This document shows positions 21,097-32,590 of a DNA stretch of 64,000 nt, piece after piece. Position 1 is the first letter of the stretch. Each line of letters starts with the position of its first letter. Under the pieces are notes generated by a model that saw only the letters and a list, made by a program, of their open reading frames with translations, was not told the DNA's origin and made no database searches. The position numbers and the translations under genes are program-made. Source of the stretch: Termitomyces sp. T153 (lineage: Eukaryota; Basidiomycota; Agaricomycetes; Agaricales; Lyophyllaceae); the NCBI GenBank assembly GCA_018296165.2, contig JACKQL020000017.1, forward strand, positions 930,001-994,000, in the 5' to 3' direction.

Positions 21097-22965
21097 ATGA
21101 GCGCGGTTCCAACCGGGAAGCATGCCCAGGTCGTCTATTAGTGACGCAGGCTGCACTTAAGTCAGAAAGTGATTTGAAGTATCTTCTCATAATCAACCCC
21201 GGTTCTTTCGTACTACTATCTCGTGGGCCATCTTTAATGCAGGAACAATCGGAATACTACAAAATGTTTGCGCATCTGGAAGCTGTGGCCTCTCATGACT
21301 TACCTCTCGAAACCAAAGTAGTGGCGCAGATTTCTATGAAACAAGAAATGGAGAAAACTCTGGGACCTGAGCAGATTGTCAGAGAAGCTAAACAACTTGC
21401 AGACAGTATTATCAAAATCGATCAAGGTTTCGAACGCATTAAGATCGAACTCGGTAGGATTGATAGCGGGCATTTTCGTGGTCAACCAATCGAACAGCTC
21501 CAGCCGCAGTGGGTGGGATACCAGCGTGTGAGTTCTTCGCATATTGTTTGAGCAGGATCTCCATTGATGGAGTCCACAAGTGTTTTATCTCTTTCATCTG
21601 GAGATCAAACAGGGTCACAAGGCAGACCGGCGCGTATGTGAAGGGTAATTTTCACTAGTTTCTGTTCGAACACATTAACCTAATCCTGCTGCAGAATTTG
21701 TTAATGTAATCCTTCCGACATTGGAAGATTTCAAAAGTCATGCTGAGTACAAGGAGGTGGCCGCCGACCTTAGAGAATTTGCAATGGTTGGTTCTTTCGC
21801 CTTGTCGATTTGAAGCAATTCGATCTGGTTTGGTTTTGATATCTCCTGCAGCGCAAAAATCCGTTCGAGCTTGACTTGGCTGTGGATGCTAAGGGCGAAA
21901 GACATTCCCTGAGCTTCACTGAACTACAATATGACATCAAAGCCTTCAGAGACAATTTTGAACTTTTCATCGAGGAACAAGGTATCGAATTGGAGGGTGA
22001 CATTGTATGCTTGCAGGAGGAAATCAGTGACCTGGTTTGGCAGATGAAACGGTTCGTTTTTTACGAAACTCGCTAAATTCGAGGATGATATATCATTTCA
22101 ACCCAGTTGCAAGACATTGGTACACGCCAGCAGTGTCTTATGGTATTATATGGTCGATTGATGTTCTTTGCAGATATCTATTCTAACTATCAATCTTGGA
22201 TTGGCTGTTTCTCCCTCGGAGATCCGGGAAAGCTCAGTTGCTGCAATATCAGCGCTCGCCTTGGTTTGCCCCATGTCAGCACGAAGCATCTTTGTTCGTT
22301 CTCTTATTAAATATTAGAATTGTCTGTCCGTTGGTTCAGATCCTCCCTTGTACAGCTGTCCGGTGTCCTTGACGCGGTTCCCGAGTATGTAGAAGTTGCC
22401 TCGTTCATCTCCAAAACCAACGGTGACTATGAATCCTATTTTGTTATGTCTATGATAATTTTCTGACAACGAGTGACAGGTTTCATAGGGGAGATTAGCC
22501 ATTACCAGAGTCAGCTCAGCGAGAGAAACACTCGACTCAGTGCTCCTGAGCTTATTCAAGTGATGTTAAGGAGTCAAGGCAATGCCTTTGATGATGTATG
22601 CGGCAGAATCGATCAATTATCTGCCATCTGGTCCTTGGTACGTCACTACATACCACAAATTGTTCAGAAACGGGCGATACGAACAAAATGGAACCGTTAG
22701 GTCGCTCATGATGCCACTTTGATTGTTTCTGATTTGGAGCATGCTTACCAGACCAGAGATGGTGGTCGCGCACATACGGTGAGTTCAAGGACCTGGAAAG
22801 TAATTGCCGAGCTTTCATTCTGACAGGAACTTTAAGGCCTTTATGACTCGCGTGAGGCTCGTCAGGATCACATATGGAGCACTGGCAGGCCTTTTGAAAG
22901 AGTATGCGCGGCAAATTGAACGACACTCGTTCCGGTTTGGCCAAACGGCGTTCAAACAGGATTGA
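21097..22965 (+). CDS. All-helical protein with central hydrophobic segment, unknown
   Basis: A multi-exon gene is inferred from a chain of plus-strand open segments with GT-AG borders. It starts at ATG 21097 (MSAVPTGKHAQ), splices near 21130 to 21241 (EQSEYYKMFAHLE), and has major exons at about 21241-21526, 21694-21785, 21853-22051, 22174-22274, 22480-22640 and 22700-22780. The last exon ends in TGA at 22963-22965 (GALAGLLKEYARQIERHSF). The predicted product is long amphipathic helices (QLADSIIKIDQGFERIKIEL, DIKAFRDNFELFIEEQGIEL) with a hydrophobic, Ala/Leu-rich exon at 22174-22274, and a late VCGRIDQLSAIWSLV helix. Helix - hydrophobic hairpin - helix is the layout of alpha-helical pore-forming proteins of the ClyA/XaxA/HBL type. 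That is an inference from layout only; no homology is established. No signal peptide is evident. Exon borders are approximate. Confidence 0.55.
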
Positions 22966-23468
22966 TATTACCGATCAATATCAATTACATCTGTATTTCC
23001 TCAACATCGAGGACCACGTGCCATCCAGGGAATGCTTAGCTATGACGCGGATGTACTTACTGCGAGCAAATCGGACATAGCTCATGATAAGTAACAGGAT
23101 CGAGTATATATATCTCCTCGGGCCTGCTTTGAAAGCTCAAGGACCACAAAAACGGGCGGCTTAGACTGCGCAGTCGAGTAATGACCCCTACTGGCTCAGA
23201 GGACAAAGATGAGTGCAACCTCGCGAGGTATGATGAGCCTACGATACGTCTACAAAACTTTCTGGTTTGATGGAAAAAGAGAAAAATCCATAGAATGACG
23301 CGGAAGTCTCGAGGACCAACTTATGTAATAAATTTTGTTTACCAATGTATTTGGATCCAATTACTTACGTTTTTGGGTAGTTCGCCCACATTGATCGCCT
23401 TACTTTTTCGATCCCAGTGCGCCAACGTTTGCCATTGGTATCTCTGTTTTCGGCGTACGGCGTCCTCA
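22966..23468. other. Spacer of about 500 bp, no gene seen
   Basis: CpG-normal intergenic DNA between two same-strand genes. It should contain the 3' end of the helical-protein gene and the promoter of the exonuclease gene. No clear motif is visible. Confidence 0.5.
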
Positions 23469-25796
23469 ATGGCTGTGAAGAGACTCAACATATCGTCTCC
23501 GACTGCAGACAATTCCCCGAAACACAAGAAAACGAAGACAGATGGTCAAGTGACATCTCATGCTGGTTCTGCGGCTGCAGAATTCGATGGTTGGACGAAA
23601 GTTGAAAAGCGAAAGCAAAAGAAGTCGAAAAAGGCCGAGTTGAAGCTGGATGTGTGTGTATTTCTCTCGTTTTCCGCATGACCTGCAAGTCCACAACATG
23701 TTATTCAATAGACAACGCAGCCTCGATTCATGTATAACAATGCCGAGATCACCAGAAGGAACCACGCTATTGGAATCGATGTAGGTATCATAGATTCTAC
23801 CTGCTCAAATAATTAAAGTCATCGACAGGAAATCCGCCAACTTGTTGTACATATAGTTGCGGATGCACCTCCACCGAATTGGTTGCGCATCGAGGTTAAT
23901 TATTCTTATCAATCAAGCAAGAAATTCCCATTAATTTAATTCTACAGAATGCTTCCCTCATACAAAAAGTGGTGGTTTTGCTCGTCCCAGGTTTGACGCC
24001 GGAAGTTTTGTCACTTCCCCCAATTCCTACATCTGCGACCGCTAATCCCAATATCCCGTTATCAATACCGCTCCTGCCGAGAACGCCCGATGCAGGTCCT
24101 CCGCCAAACATTCCCTTCATTGCCGCCACGTTCAGTCACGCATGCCCAACACGTGCGCCAGGAGATCAGTATCGCATGCACAGCGTCCTCGGTGCCTTCT
24201 TCCAAGGGCCGATCAGTGGGGAGGAAAGAAACAAGCGCGCAACTCTGAGACTCCTATGTATGTGCCTTTATAATATTACCGATAACGCACTTGCTCACCT
24301 TCTGACACAGCAGAAATGGTCAAGAATCAAGATCCAGAGCAGTATCTCCTGACACTGGAGCAGATGATCGAGAATGAATATCCAATCCCTTCATATATGG
24401 CGGATGTCTTTCAAAAGCCTGGTGGTTGGCTCGAGACGCCAGAGCCTGTCAAGCCAAATCTGCTAGACGCAATTCCTGAAAAAGGAAAAGAACAACCGAA
24501 AGCGAAGATCTATGCTATCGATTGTGAAATGGTGAGTTTCAAGTTGTAAAACCTACTATTTTAGACAACGCTTGCGCCTTAGTGCATGACAGAAGACGGC
24601 AAGGAGTTGACTCGTGTTAGCATCATTGACTATCACACTGAAAATGTGGTCTATGATCAGTTGGTAAAGCCAGCGAAGCCTGTTATCGACTATCTTACTC
24701 GGTACGCAGGTCAATCCGCGATCTGTTTCTTTTCTCACATTCTTCCTCCTAGTTGGTCGGGTATCACACCCGAAGCACTCGCGCCAGTAACCACAACGCT
24801 CGCCCAGGTCCAAGCGCACTTGATGCGTCTACTCTCACCGCCACCCAAAAATCCCTTTTCAACCTCCCCCTCTTCACCGCCACCAACGCCCATCCTCCTG
24901 GGTCACTCCCTCGAATCTGATCTCACAGCACTCAAGATTTGCCACCCTCGTTGCATTGACACTGCGCTCATGTACCACCACCCGCGCGGGCGGCCACTCA
25001 AACCTGGTCTAGCTTGGCTTACCAAAAAATGGTGCGGGCGCGAAATTCAGACACGGGGAGATGGAGGACACGATCCTGAGGAAGACGCGCGGGCATGTAT
25101 TTCGCTGCTGCACAAGAAGCTTGAGTCTGGGCCTGGCTTTGGAGAGTACAAGACTGATTTGGAGTCGATACATGAGCGCATGGCGCGGTCGACGCGTCGT
25201 GCTGGAGGTCCGGTGGGGAGTATAAGGAGTGCAGTGGTAGATCATGGGAACCCGTCTGTTATGCATGGTAATAAGGCGACAACGTCATTGGGGTGTACTT
25301 CCGATGCGGAGATTCTGAAGGGTGTATTAGAGGTCATACCGTCGCATGAGTTTGTGTTCGGGAGGTTTATGGCGCTGGCTGATGTCATGGGCTGTAGGTT
25401 TTCTCTTCCGACCTACTTCACTCCTGTATTGATGAGATGTGGCTTGCAGGGACAACACCAAAATCGTCAGCAGATGTTCTCCCTCCTCCACCTTCCGAAC
25501 CACCCACACCTGAAACACTTAAACCTATCTTCGAGACACTGAATACCCAGCTCAAAACACTGCACGCGGCTTTGCCTCCGCGGACTGCTCTAGTGATCTT
25601 CACGGGTCATTCAGATCCTCGTCGTATGTCACAACTCAGCGCTAGAAAGACATCCTTTGACAATGCTCTACGGAGTGGAAAGACACCGGAGCAAATGGAG
25701 CCTGATTTACGGTGGACATCTAGTGATATGCGTGACCACGAGGGAGCGGTAGAGCTGGCAAAGAGAGGTTTGTTGTTCTTAGGCATCAAGGGGTAG
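23469..25796 (+). CDS. REX1: DEDDh RNA 3'-5' exonuclease, Rex1/REXO family
   Basis: Start ATG 23469 (MAVKRLNISSPT), a Lys-rich N-terminus (EKRKQKKSKKAELKLD) suggesting nuclear import, then several small exons (RFMYNNAEITRRNHAIGID, RQLVVHIVADAPPPNWLRIE). The exonuclease domain starts near 24508 with IYAIDCEM, the DxE motif, spliced to CMTEDGKELTRVSIIDY. A 53-nt intron (donor at about 24702, acceptor ending at 24752) removes a shadow segment so that DYLTR joins WSGITPEAL, as in the family. Later motifs are ILLGHSLESDLTALKI (second Asp) and GGHDPEEDARACI (His and last Asp of DEDDh). A short intron near 25395-25436 leads to the last exon (MWLAGTTPKSS, TALVIFTGHSDPR) ending at 25796. Family members trim 3' ends of 5S rRNA, tRNA and snRNA in the nucleus. 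The choice among Rex1/Rexo1/Rexo5 is not certain from reading alone. Confidence 0.88.
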
Positions 25797-26250
25797 ATGC
25801 TATAGCTGTACTCAATGCGCGGATTGGCTTCAAGTGTCGTATACGATTCTTTTACACTAGGTGTGTTGGATCAGTCGGTCTTGCCATTCGACCGTTACTC
25901 TTTATGTGTATATATCGCAGTCTAGAACCTCTATACATATGAAACATTCCCTCTAATTGAGCTCTTCACTGGATAACTTAATCATATTTCCCTGTTACTG
26001 ATGGCAAATGTTGAAATTGTTGACTTGGGCCGCAAAAGTCTTCTTATCTAGGCGATGTTCAGATCATGCAAGGTAAATGCTGTTAGGTATACAACCTCTT
26101 TTTTTGACGTGGTTATTGCCTTACAATGTGTAATCAAAGTCCGTTACTTAGTTGCCACTTCTAAAATACCGGCTTTTGTACCTAACTGTCCACATTCTCC
26201 CTTTCAACCTTACCTCATCATGTCATTATGCAACTCACGCAGCGCCCCCG
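25797..26250. other. Spacer of about 450 bp, no gene seen
   Basis: AT-richer intergenic DNA with a TATA-like 'tatatatcgca' near 25911 and CT-rich runs just before the next start ('ccctttcaaccttacctcat' at about 26199). No open frame has support. Confidence 0.5.
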
Positions 26251-27614
26251 ATGAAAATGTATTTGACAACCCCCATTCGTACTGTTCCCAAGAATCCAGG
26301 ACGTGCCGGTGCCAAGGCAAACGAACACGCTGCTGCCGCCGCCGCCGCACAAGTCCAACGCGCTGCTGTTCCTGCAAATGATCCAGCGGCTGTAGAAGTT
26401 CATACCCTACAATCCCGCATCAAAAAACGAGATAAGGTACGCGATTCACGTTGGTAAGTCTTGTTGTTCGCCTGACGCGTTTTCGTGCCAGGAAAATGCC
26501 GCGCTCCAAAAACGAGTGATAGAGCTTGAGCGAGAATTACAGGAATCTCGTGCTCGCGAGGTCAGCGTCGAACTTGTTGGCGTATCAAAGGCGATATACG
26601 ATCCTTCTGAGGGTATAGATCGTTGCATAGAGTGTGCTTGGGAAGTTGTAGAAGGCTTCTGTGAAAGTTGTCAAAAGGAACACGAGGCGAGTCTTTTTCT
26701 TTTAGTTCTAATTTACCAAATCAATTGTGACTGGGATTGGGCAGGTCGATGAAGATGAAGATGAGGAGGAACCGAAGGACTCTCTTCTCATTGATACCGC
26801 GTACGATTCCGATCGTGAACAAACCCCGCGAAGCACCACACCTCTTTTGTCCATCCCGCGCGTCATACGTCCGTTACCTGGCTACTCGTATGATCAGTAT
26901 GAGCCTCTTTTGCAGCGCGGGGCGACGCGTCTTATGATTGAAACCTTCAATCTCGAGTTCAATCAGGACAAGGGAATCTTCGCGTGGGCTGATTCCGCGT
27001 TGTACAAAGAGTTCGCGGGCCCGAAGATGCTCAAAGGACATTTTTGGAAGATTCAGCTTGGTAGGAGGTTTGATCTGGATGAGGACGACCTTGATGGGTC
27101 TGTTTTTGTTGAGGGGATTTTAGAAGATGTAATTATGTTCCCCGGGAAAGGAGGGGATGGGGCACAGTGGGAGACTGCAGAGGAGTCTCCTGGTATTTGG
27201 GTTACACAGATGGTGAAAACCGCGAGAAATGAGGAAGGTTCTGAAGAAAGTGAAGAGGAAGGAGATGGTGAGGCCGATGGAATGGAGGGTGATGAAGAAC
27301 AGCTTGAACAAGGGAATGAAGGGATTGATGAAGATACGGACGAAGAAGATGAACTGAAAGATACCCCTGTTTTCATTGATGATGGACCCGTTCTCATTTG
27401 CCCCGGATACGATAGCTCCGACGATGATGCCTTGGACATCGAAGAAATGGAAGTCGATGTATGTGGGGCCGAATCTTCAGATGACGTTTACATGGTGGAT
27501 GGTTCTAGCGCTGCTATTGAAGCCAACGTTCCCGATGACTTGTACGACGCCGATGTAACATATGAAGTAACAGAAGTTGCGCCACAGTTCGCAGTGGACG
27601 TCAATGAAAATTAG
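26251..27614 (+). CDS. Acidic protein with coiled coil and CxxC pair, unknown
   Basis: Start 26251 (MKMYLTTPIRTVPKNPG). An Ala-rich stretch (ANEHAAAAAAAQVQRAA) leads into a coiled coil (NAALQKRVIELERELQESRA), then CIECAWEVVEGFCESC, four cysteines in a CxxC-x9-CxxC pattern that could bind zinc. The main exon from 26745 holds a globular segment (YDQYEPLLQRGATRLMIETF, GIFAWADSALYKEFAGPKML, GRRFDLDEDDLDGSVFVEGI) and a very acidic tail (SEESEEEGDGEADGMEGDEE). I have an impression of similar agaric proteins of unknown function but cannot name the domain. Introns lie near 26436-26492 and 26686-26744. The frame ends at a TAG (27612-27614) that is followed by 53 further open codons of the same acidic character, so the annotated end may be a recent nonsense change. 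Confidence 0.72.
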
Positions 27615-27776
27615 GTGCAGGTCAACTTGAACGAGGCTGATATTGATGATGATTTGGAATTAACTACATTCCATTATGAGGATTCCGACTCGGCAGATAG
27701 CGATTTTGATGATGACGAGACTTTGAGTGGCGATGAGGAGGTTTTGCAGTTAGTGATAAGTTATCTTCAATCTTAG
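27615..27776 (+). other. In-frame open extension after the TAG of the acidic-protein gene
   Basis: Reading past TAG in the same frame gives 53 codons (VQVNLNEADIDDDLELTTFH, YEDSDSADSDFDDDETLSGD) with exactly the Asp/Glu-rich style of the upstream tail, then TAG at 27774-27776. The context AAT-TAG-GTG-CAG fits a CAG>TAG change. It is either a truncated 3' end, a readthrough extension, or a sequencing difference. Confidence 0.6.
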
Positions 27777-28034
27777 GACATCTTTTCTCAGCTTTTTCTC
27801 AGGCAATCCAATCGATTTGGGTGGTGGTTACCACAGATGGCTTAAGCTCAGTACAAATGAAATCTTCTATGACAGTACAGCGTATCTTGGCCTGTGCACA
27901 GCTCCTATGATAAGGCCCCTGTTGCTTATTTCTCCCAGTACTAGCGCCTAACAGACCACCAGAGAGACCTCAGAGTATCGGAGCGGCCTTTCTTTTTTGT
28001 TTTTTTGAAGCGCCGATGCGAGGGCGGCAACTAT

Positions 28035-28915
28035 TGATGCGAAATGTAAGTTTTGATGCCGTCAATTGATCGGATCAACGGATCAAACTTTGTTTTCACA
28101 GAGTTTTGGAGGCTTAAGTTACACGAAAGCTCACGTAGACGTTACAATCGTAGATAAATTTAAATTGGTTTATTCGCTAGTTGAGATGGCCTCAAACTAT
28201 TGAACGGGTCCAAAATATATATAATTCAAAACCTGAACCAACTAAATACTCGTAAGCCTAAGATAGCTGCTCCCTGGGGCTGGCCAAGCCATGGTATATT
28301 GTTGCTTGTCCTCTCTCCCAATTCTTCTCCCCTTTTATAGTTTGTTGTATGTGCACAGACCAGGGTGCTTTCTGTGCACACCTGTGGGTGTACCGCATGG
28401 TTTTCCTTGGCCTTTCCTTCTCATTGGTTGGTTGTACAAGATGACATGCTGGGTCAGTGTTACTTGGTTTTTTATTTGTCTGACCTCTTTTCTTTCACTC
28501 TTTTTCCTTCAAACTTTTCCCCAATAGACTTCTCATGGTTTGTATGGTGGCCTGCTTGGGTTTCAGGTGGTCTGGCATATGGTATTGAGGGGGGGGTAGG
28601 GTTTTGTCATTGCATTTAGATGTCCATGGCTGTCCTTAGCATCAGTTAGATTTCTAGCTGGCTTGCTGAGCACAGCCATTGATCATTGATCAAACATGTG
28701 ACCAGCCCCTGTTCTCAATGTCATAATTCCTGCTGGCATTGTTGCATGTGTGCTTTTTGGGTTCCTTGGTGATTTTCATTGTACTAGGTATGTTTTCATG
28801 CCTACAGTTTTCAGCATCTTACCCAAGCTTACAGTTTTCAGCTTGTTCTTATGGTAAACTTAAGTTTTTCCTAGTTCTTTTTCAACCTGTCTCAAAGTAT
28901 GAGACAGGCGTATCA
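28035..28915 (+). repeat. Solo LTR, copy 1 (partly CpG-starved)
   Basis: It starts TGATGCG and ends CGTATCA (imperfect 7-bp terminal inverted repeat) and is flanked by the 4-bp direct repeat CTAT (28031-28034 and 28916-28919). It aligns over its whole length with the LTR at 41166-42054. The first 225 bp keep their CpGs ('tgatcggatcaacgg', 'gtagacgtt'). From about 28260 onward only two CpGs remain ('taccgc' near 28390 and 'ggcgta' near 28909), while the sister copy has dozens. Orientation is arbitrary. Confidence 0.85.
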
Positions 28916-30959
28916 CTATCTAATCAATGAGTAAATCATACTAATGTATGGAGTCAGTATTGTGTACTAATAAGAAATGATACAGAACACAGAAAGGTAT
29001 CAGGGACAGAAAAAGTGGAAAATTGTCAGGACCTTTTACTGCTATCTAATACCTAAAAATTATCCAGTCTATGGAAGAGTTGCAGAATTTTTTACTATCT
29101 CTTGTAATTGTTGGTGGCATTGATGATTTCCCAAAATGTTTACAACTCTGTCACTATAGACAATTGTGGCCATATCCACATTGATCCACTGACTTTGATC
29201 ATCAAGTTAAAATGAACCATGGGAAAATGGCATACAAAGGTTGGTGGTGATGGCAAGCTTTAACAATCAAGTAGGAAATGTTGATCTTGCTCAGGACTTA
29301 TGACCCTGATGAGCTATGGTTGGAAAGTGAATTTCATATCAGGCTAGGTCAGCCTTAACATTTTTTCAAATGGCGTCAAATCAAAATTTGATAGTATATC
29401 CTAGATCTCAATCTTGGAACTCCCTGGCTAGTATCCCCTTGGATGGCAGCAATGGCAGCAATCTAAGCAAAAAAGACTGCAAATTTTGTCATCTCTCTAT
29501 TAATCATTTTCAAAATGCCTACCAACTTCTGATCTGTGCTATGCTTTCCTCCCATGATATCCAACTAATCAAACATCACAAGACAATATATAATGATGTA
29601 AGAATTGTATTAGTAAAGAATGTGGCAATGGGTTAATATAAGAACCTTGAAGCAGCCTCAAGCAGCCTAAGAGTGCTGCTTCACTTGAACTTTAATATGA
29701 ACCTCTCTCACATTCTATCTGAAGGAACTTATATGAGCCTAGAGCATATTACTCAAGTAGTAAAGCCTCAATCTATATCTGATCTCAGAACAAGTCAAGT
29801 CAAATTCAGTAGATCATGTAATGAATACAATCAACCTCTCACTTCATCACAGTGCTCAGGTGTATTGTCTGGGCAGATGAGGGTAAATATGTGACAAGTG
29901 GTATACCCTTTTGCAAAGCCTGTGTTTGCAATCTTGTAGTCTGCATGTTTGGGAAGTACTGGGTAACCCTTCAAGACCATTTCTTTGATTGGCTTTCAAT
30001 CAAGGCAGTGGTCCCACTGATGCAGTGTTTATACATACTGTAGCAAAGCATATTGTGCAAACCATACCACATGAATGGATGAATGAATGGATGTACTATT
30101 TTATTTCTTTCAAGTGCTATTTTTATGTGCTATTAAGTGGAGCTCTAGTGTCCTAGCACCTGCAGTATGTAAGGGGGTGGTAATTACAGACACTCTGATA
30201 GGTACTCAGCCCAATGCTTTTTCAGGCATGCTGGTTATGCCTCATAGCCATTTTTACCACAATTTGATTCTATTTGAGTTCATACTACTTTCCACACATT
30301 AAGTCCCTTCCCATCTGCCATTTTTGTTCCTTCCCTGCCTGGTTTATTCTCAGCAATGCTTTCCAGTGTGCATGTTGGTATGTCCCATGTGAGGCAAATT
30401 GCTTCAGCTCTGAGCTCCCATGCCATATACCCAGCAACAGCTCTCACAACATAAGCCATTCCCCATGCACAGACAGTATTGTTGGAGTCAGAGTATCCCA
30501 ATTAAGGGTCATGAATTAGGTCAGCATGGACAATTACAGTCAGAGCTGCAGGATTTATATTTGTTGAGATATCCTGCCACATAATTCTTTACCATGCCTT
30601 CAGCTCAACACTGATGCCATACCCAATCATGAGATCACTTAGTACCTCAGCAATCAAACCCCAACTTTGATCCTATCTTTCCACCTACCCATACTATGGC
30701 CTGATTGGTAATTGATGGTCCTTCCCAGCACTTGGTCCAGACCCTTCTCCCAGTAACTCCACATTAGGGAACCCTCTCATTTCTGATTGGACATGAGTGT
30801 GATGGTGACATTGCCTCTTTAAATCATGTGCTGATTGGTTGCTCATTATGGCCTGTGCAACAAAGCCTCCCTAGTCAACATGTGTGAGCAGTGGCTGCCC
30901 AGCAGCATTGAATAACCCACATGGTGTCTAAATTGTTTTCCACACAGGTGCACTCAGCC

Positions 30960-31045
30960 AGGGTCAAAACCCTGACCTTGCACTTGCAGATCATGTGACC
31001 CACTATGAGATGCAATGGTGCTAGCCAAGCCACCATGCCCCCAAC
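30960..31045 (-). repeat. tRNA-like segment, possible SINE head
   Basis: On the minus strand, 'tggcttggctagcaccattg' looks like an A box/D arm. About 45 nt later, 'cagggttttgaccctg' forms a 5-bp stem with a loop like a T arm whose TTCGA has become TTTGA. Spacing and order fit a tRNA-derived pol III head. The acceptor stem is not convincing, so a genuine functional tRNA is unlikely. Confidence 0.35.
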
Positions 31046-32504
31046 CATACCACATGACACACAACAAAATTGTATCCTGTTTATCCTAGCATAACACATA
31101 ATGGGGCACCAGTTGTTACCAATGGGCCCTCAAAATAGCTTATTTTGCTTGAAAAGGCTGGAAAAATTACCACTACTATGTATTAAGAGCTGCCCATCAT
31201 CATTGTAAGTGCAGATATTCTCTACAGCTCCTACATGCAACTAGCTATCTTTGCCTTCAGTGATCATTGCAGCAGTGGCACAATACCAGGTTTCAGTCTT
31301 AAGTTCTTCTATATCAAGACCAACTGCTTCACACACAATGCAACTGAGGGGAATCTCAGTGTCTGTAAGGGGATGGCCTCCTTTAGAACTGTTCAACTCT
31401 ATTCCAGGCTTAGTCTGAGGATGATCCACCATTCTATGGCATCTGATATATCACCTGTTATGCTCTACACTCTTCTGTCCCCATTAGTCACCTTCCATGA
31501 ATCACATGCTTGGATGTTACTCAGTATAGAATATTGTTAGTCATGCTCCCTTATGTTGAGATTGGGTCAATCAAGTAAACTCACTGTCACAGAATGGAGC
31601 CCCTCTGAGAATATTTTTCTTCACATGTTTGTACTATCTGACACTTAGCTTACTGATAACATATGACATATTGCATTATTATCACACAATACTCACTCAC
31701 CTATCTACACTCATGTATGTATATAAAGGGTTGCCACAAGAACATACAGTCCTTGTGCACAACAACTTAAATACATTGACATATCCTTGCTCACACTTAG
31801 CTGATTTTGTATCTCAGTCCTCATTGCTCTCAATTACTTCAACACCTTACATACTGCAGCTCAATGAGTAGTATAATGTTAGTCATCATTACTGGCAATG
31901 TAGTATATAGGGTGGTCTGCAGGATAGAATATCCTCAAACTGAACAATAGCAGTATTTACCAAGTCTGTCCATTCAACCAACTGTAAGTGCCTTCAGCAT
32001 TGCCCCCTTGCTTAGCTTGCTGCACCTGCCTGTTGCCAGACTCTTAGTTGCCTTGCTTGTAGATCTGGTTAGCCAGGACTACTTTCTCCAGCCCTTTGAC
32101 TTTTGTTTGCTGCTTGTATTGGCTTGGTTTGTCAGGTATACACTACAGAGTGTGCCTTGCCTTTCTAGTGTCATTAGTACCATTGTCAGGACCACAGTCC
32201 TGGAGGGGAACTCTTACAGGAGCCAAAACCACCTTGGGGAGGTGATGCCAACAGCAAGTATGTAAATAGGGAAAGAAACTAAGAGACTAAGAAATGAGAG
32301 CGAGTAATGAATGGAGAGAAGATCAGATAACAACAGAATACAAACAAGATATCAGGTCATGTCAAGGCTGGAGTGTACCTACAGACTAAGGGACCTTATA
32401 TAGCTGTAGGACACTGCCAAAAGGAGAAGATGGAAGTGATCTAAGTCATAGCAGGAAGTGATCTAAGTCATGAGAAAGCAATCTGGAACAAGGGAAGCAA
32501 TCCT

Positions 32505-32590
32505 GGAAGTGATCTGGAACCTGTGGAAGTGATCTGGAACCTGTGGAAGTGATCTGGAACCTATGGAAGTGATCTGTGCCTGTGGGAATG
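32505..32590 (+). repeat. Tandem repeat of a 20-bp unit
   Basis: The unit 'ggaagtgatctggaacctgt' is repeated about four times in a row with small changes, and partial 'gatctggaac' words continue on both sides between 32430 and 32680. It lies in a G/A-rich stretch of the decayed repeat block and has no apparent coding role. Confidence 0.8.

Noticed and set aside
27053..27439. Ser-rich minus-strand frame
   Set aside because: Antisense shadow of the Glu/Asp-rich coding sequence of the acidic protein.
28291..28527. Hydrophobic plus-strand frame that looks like a membrane protein
   Set aside because: Falls inside the solo LTR. The T-rich composition from CpG decay creates Phe/Leu codons.
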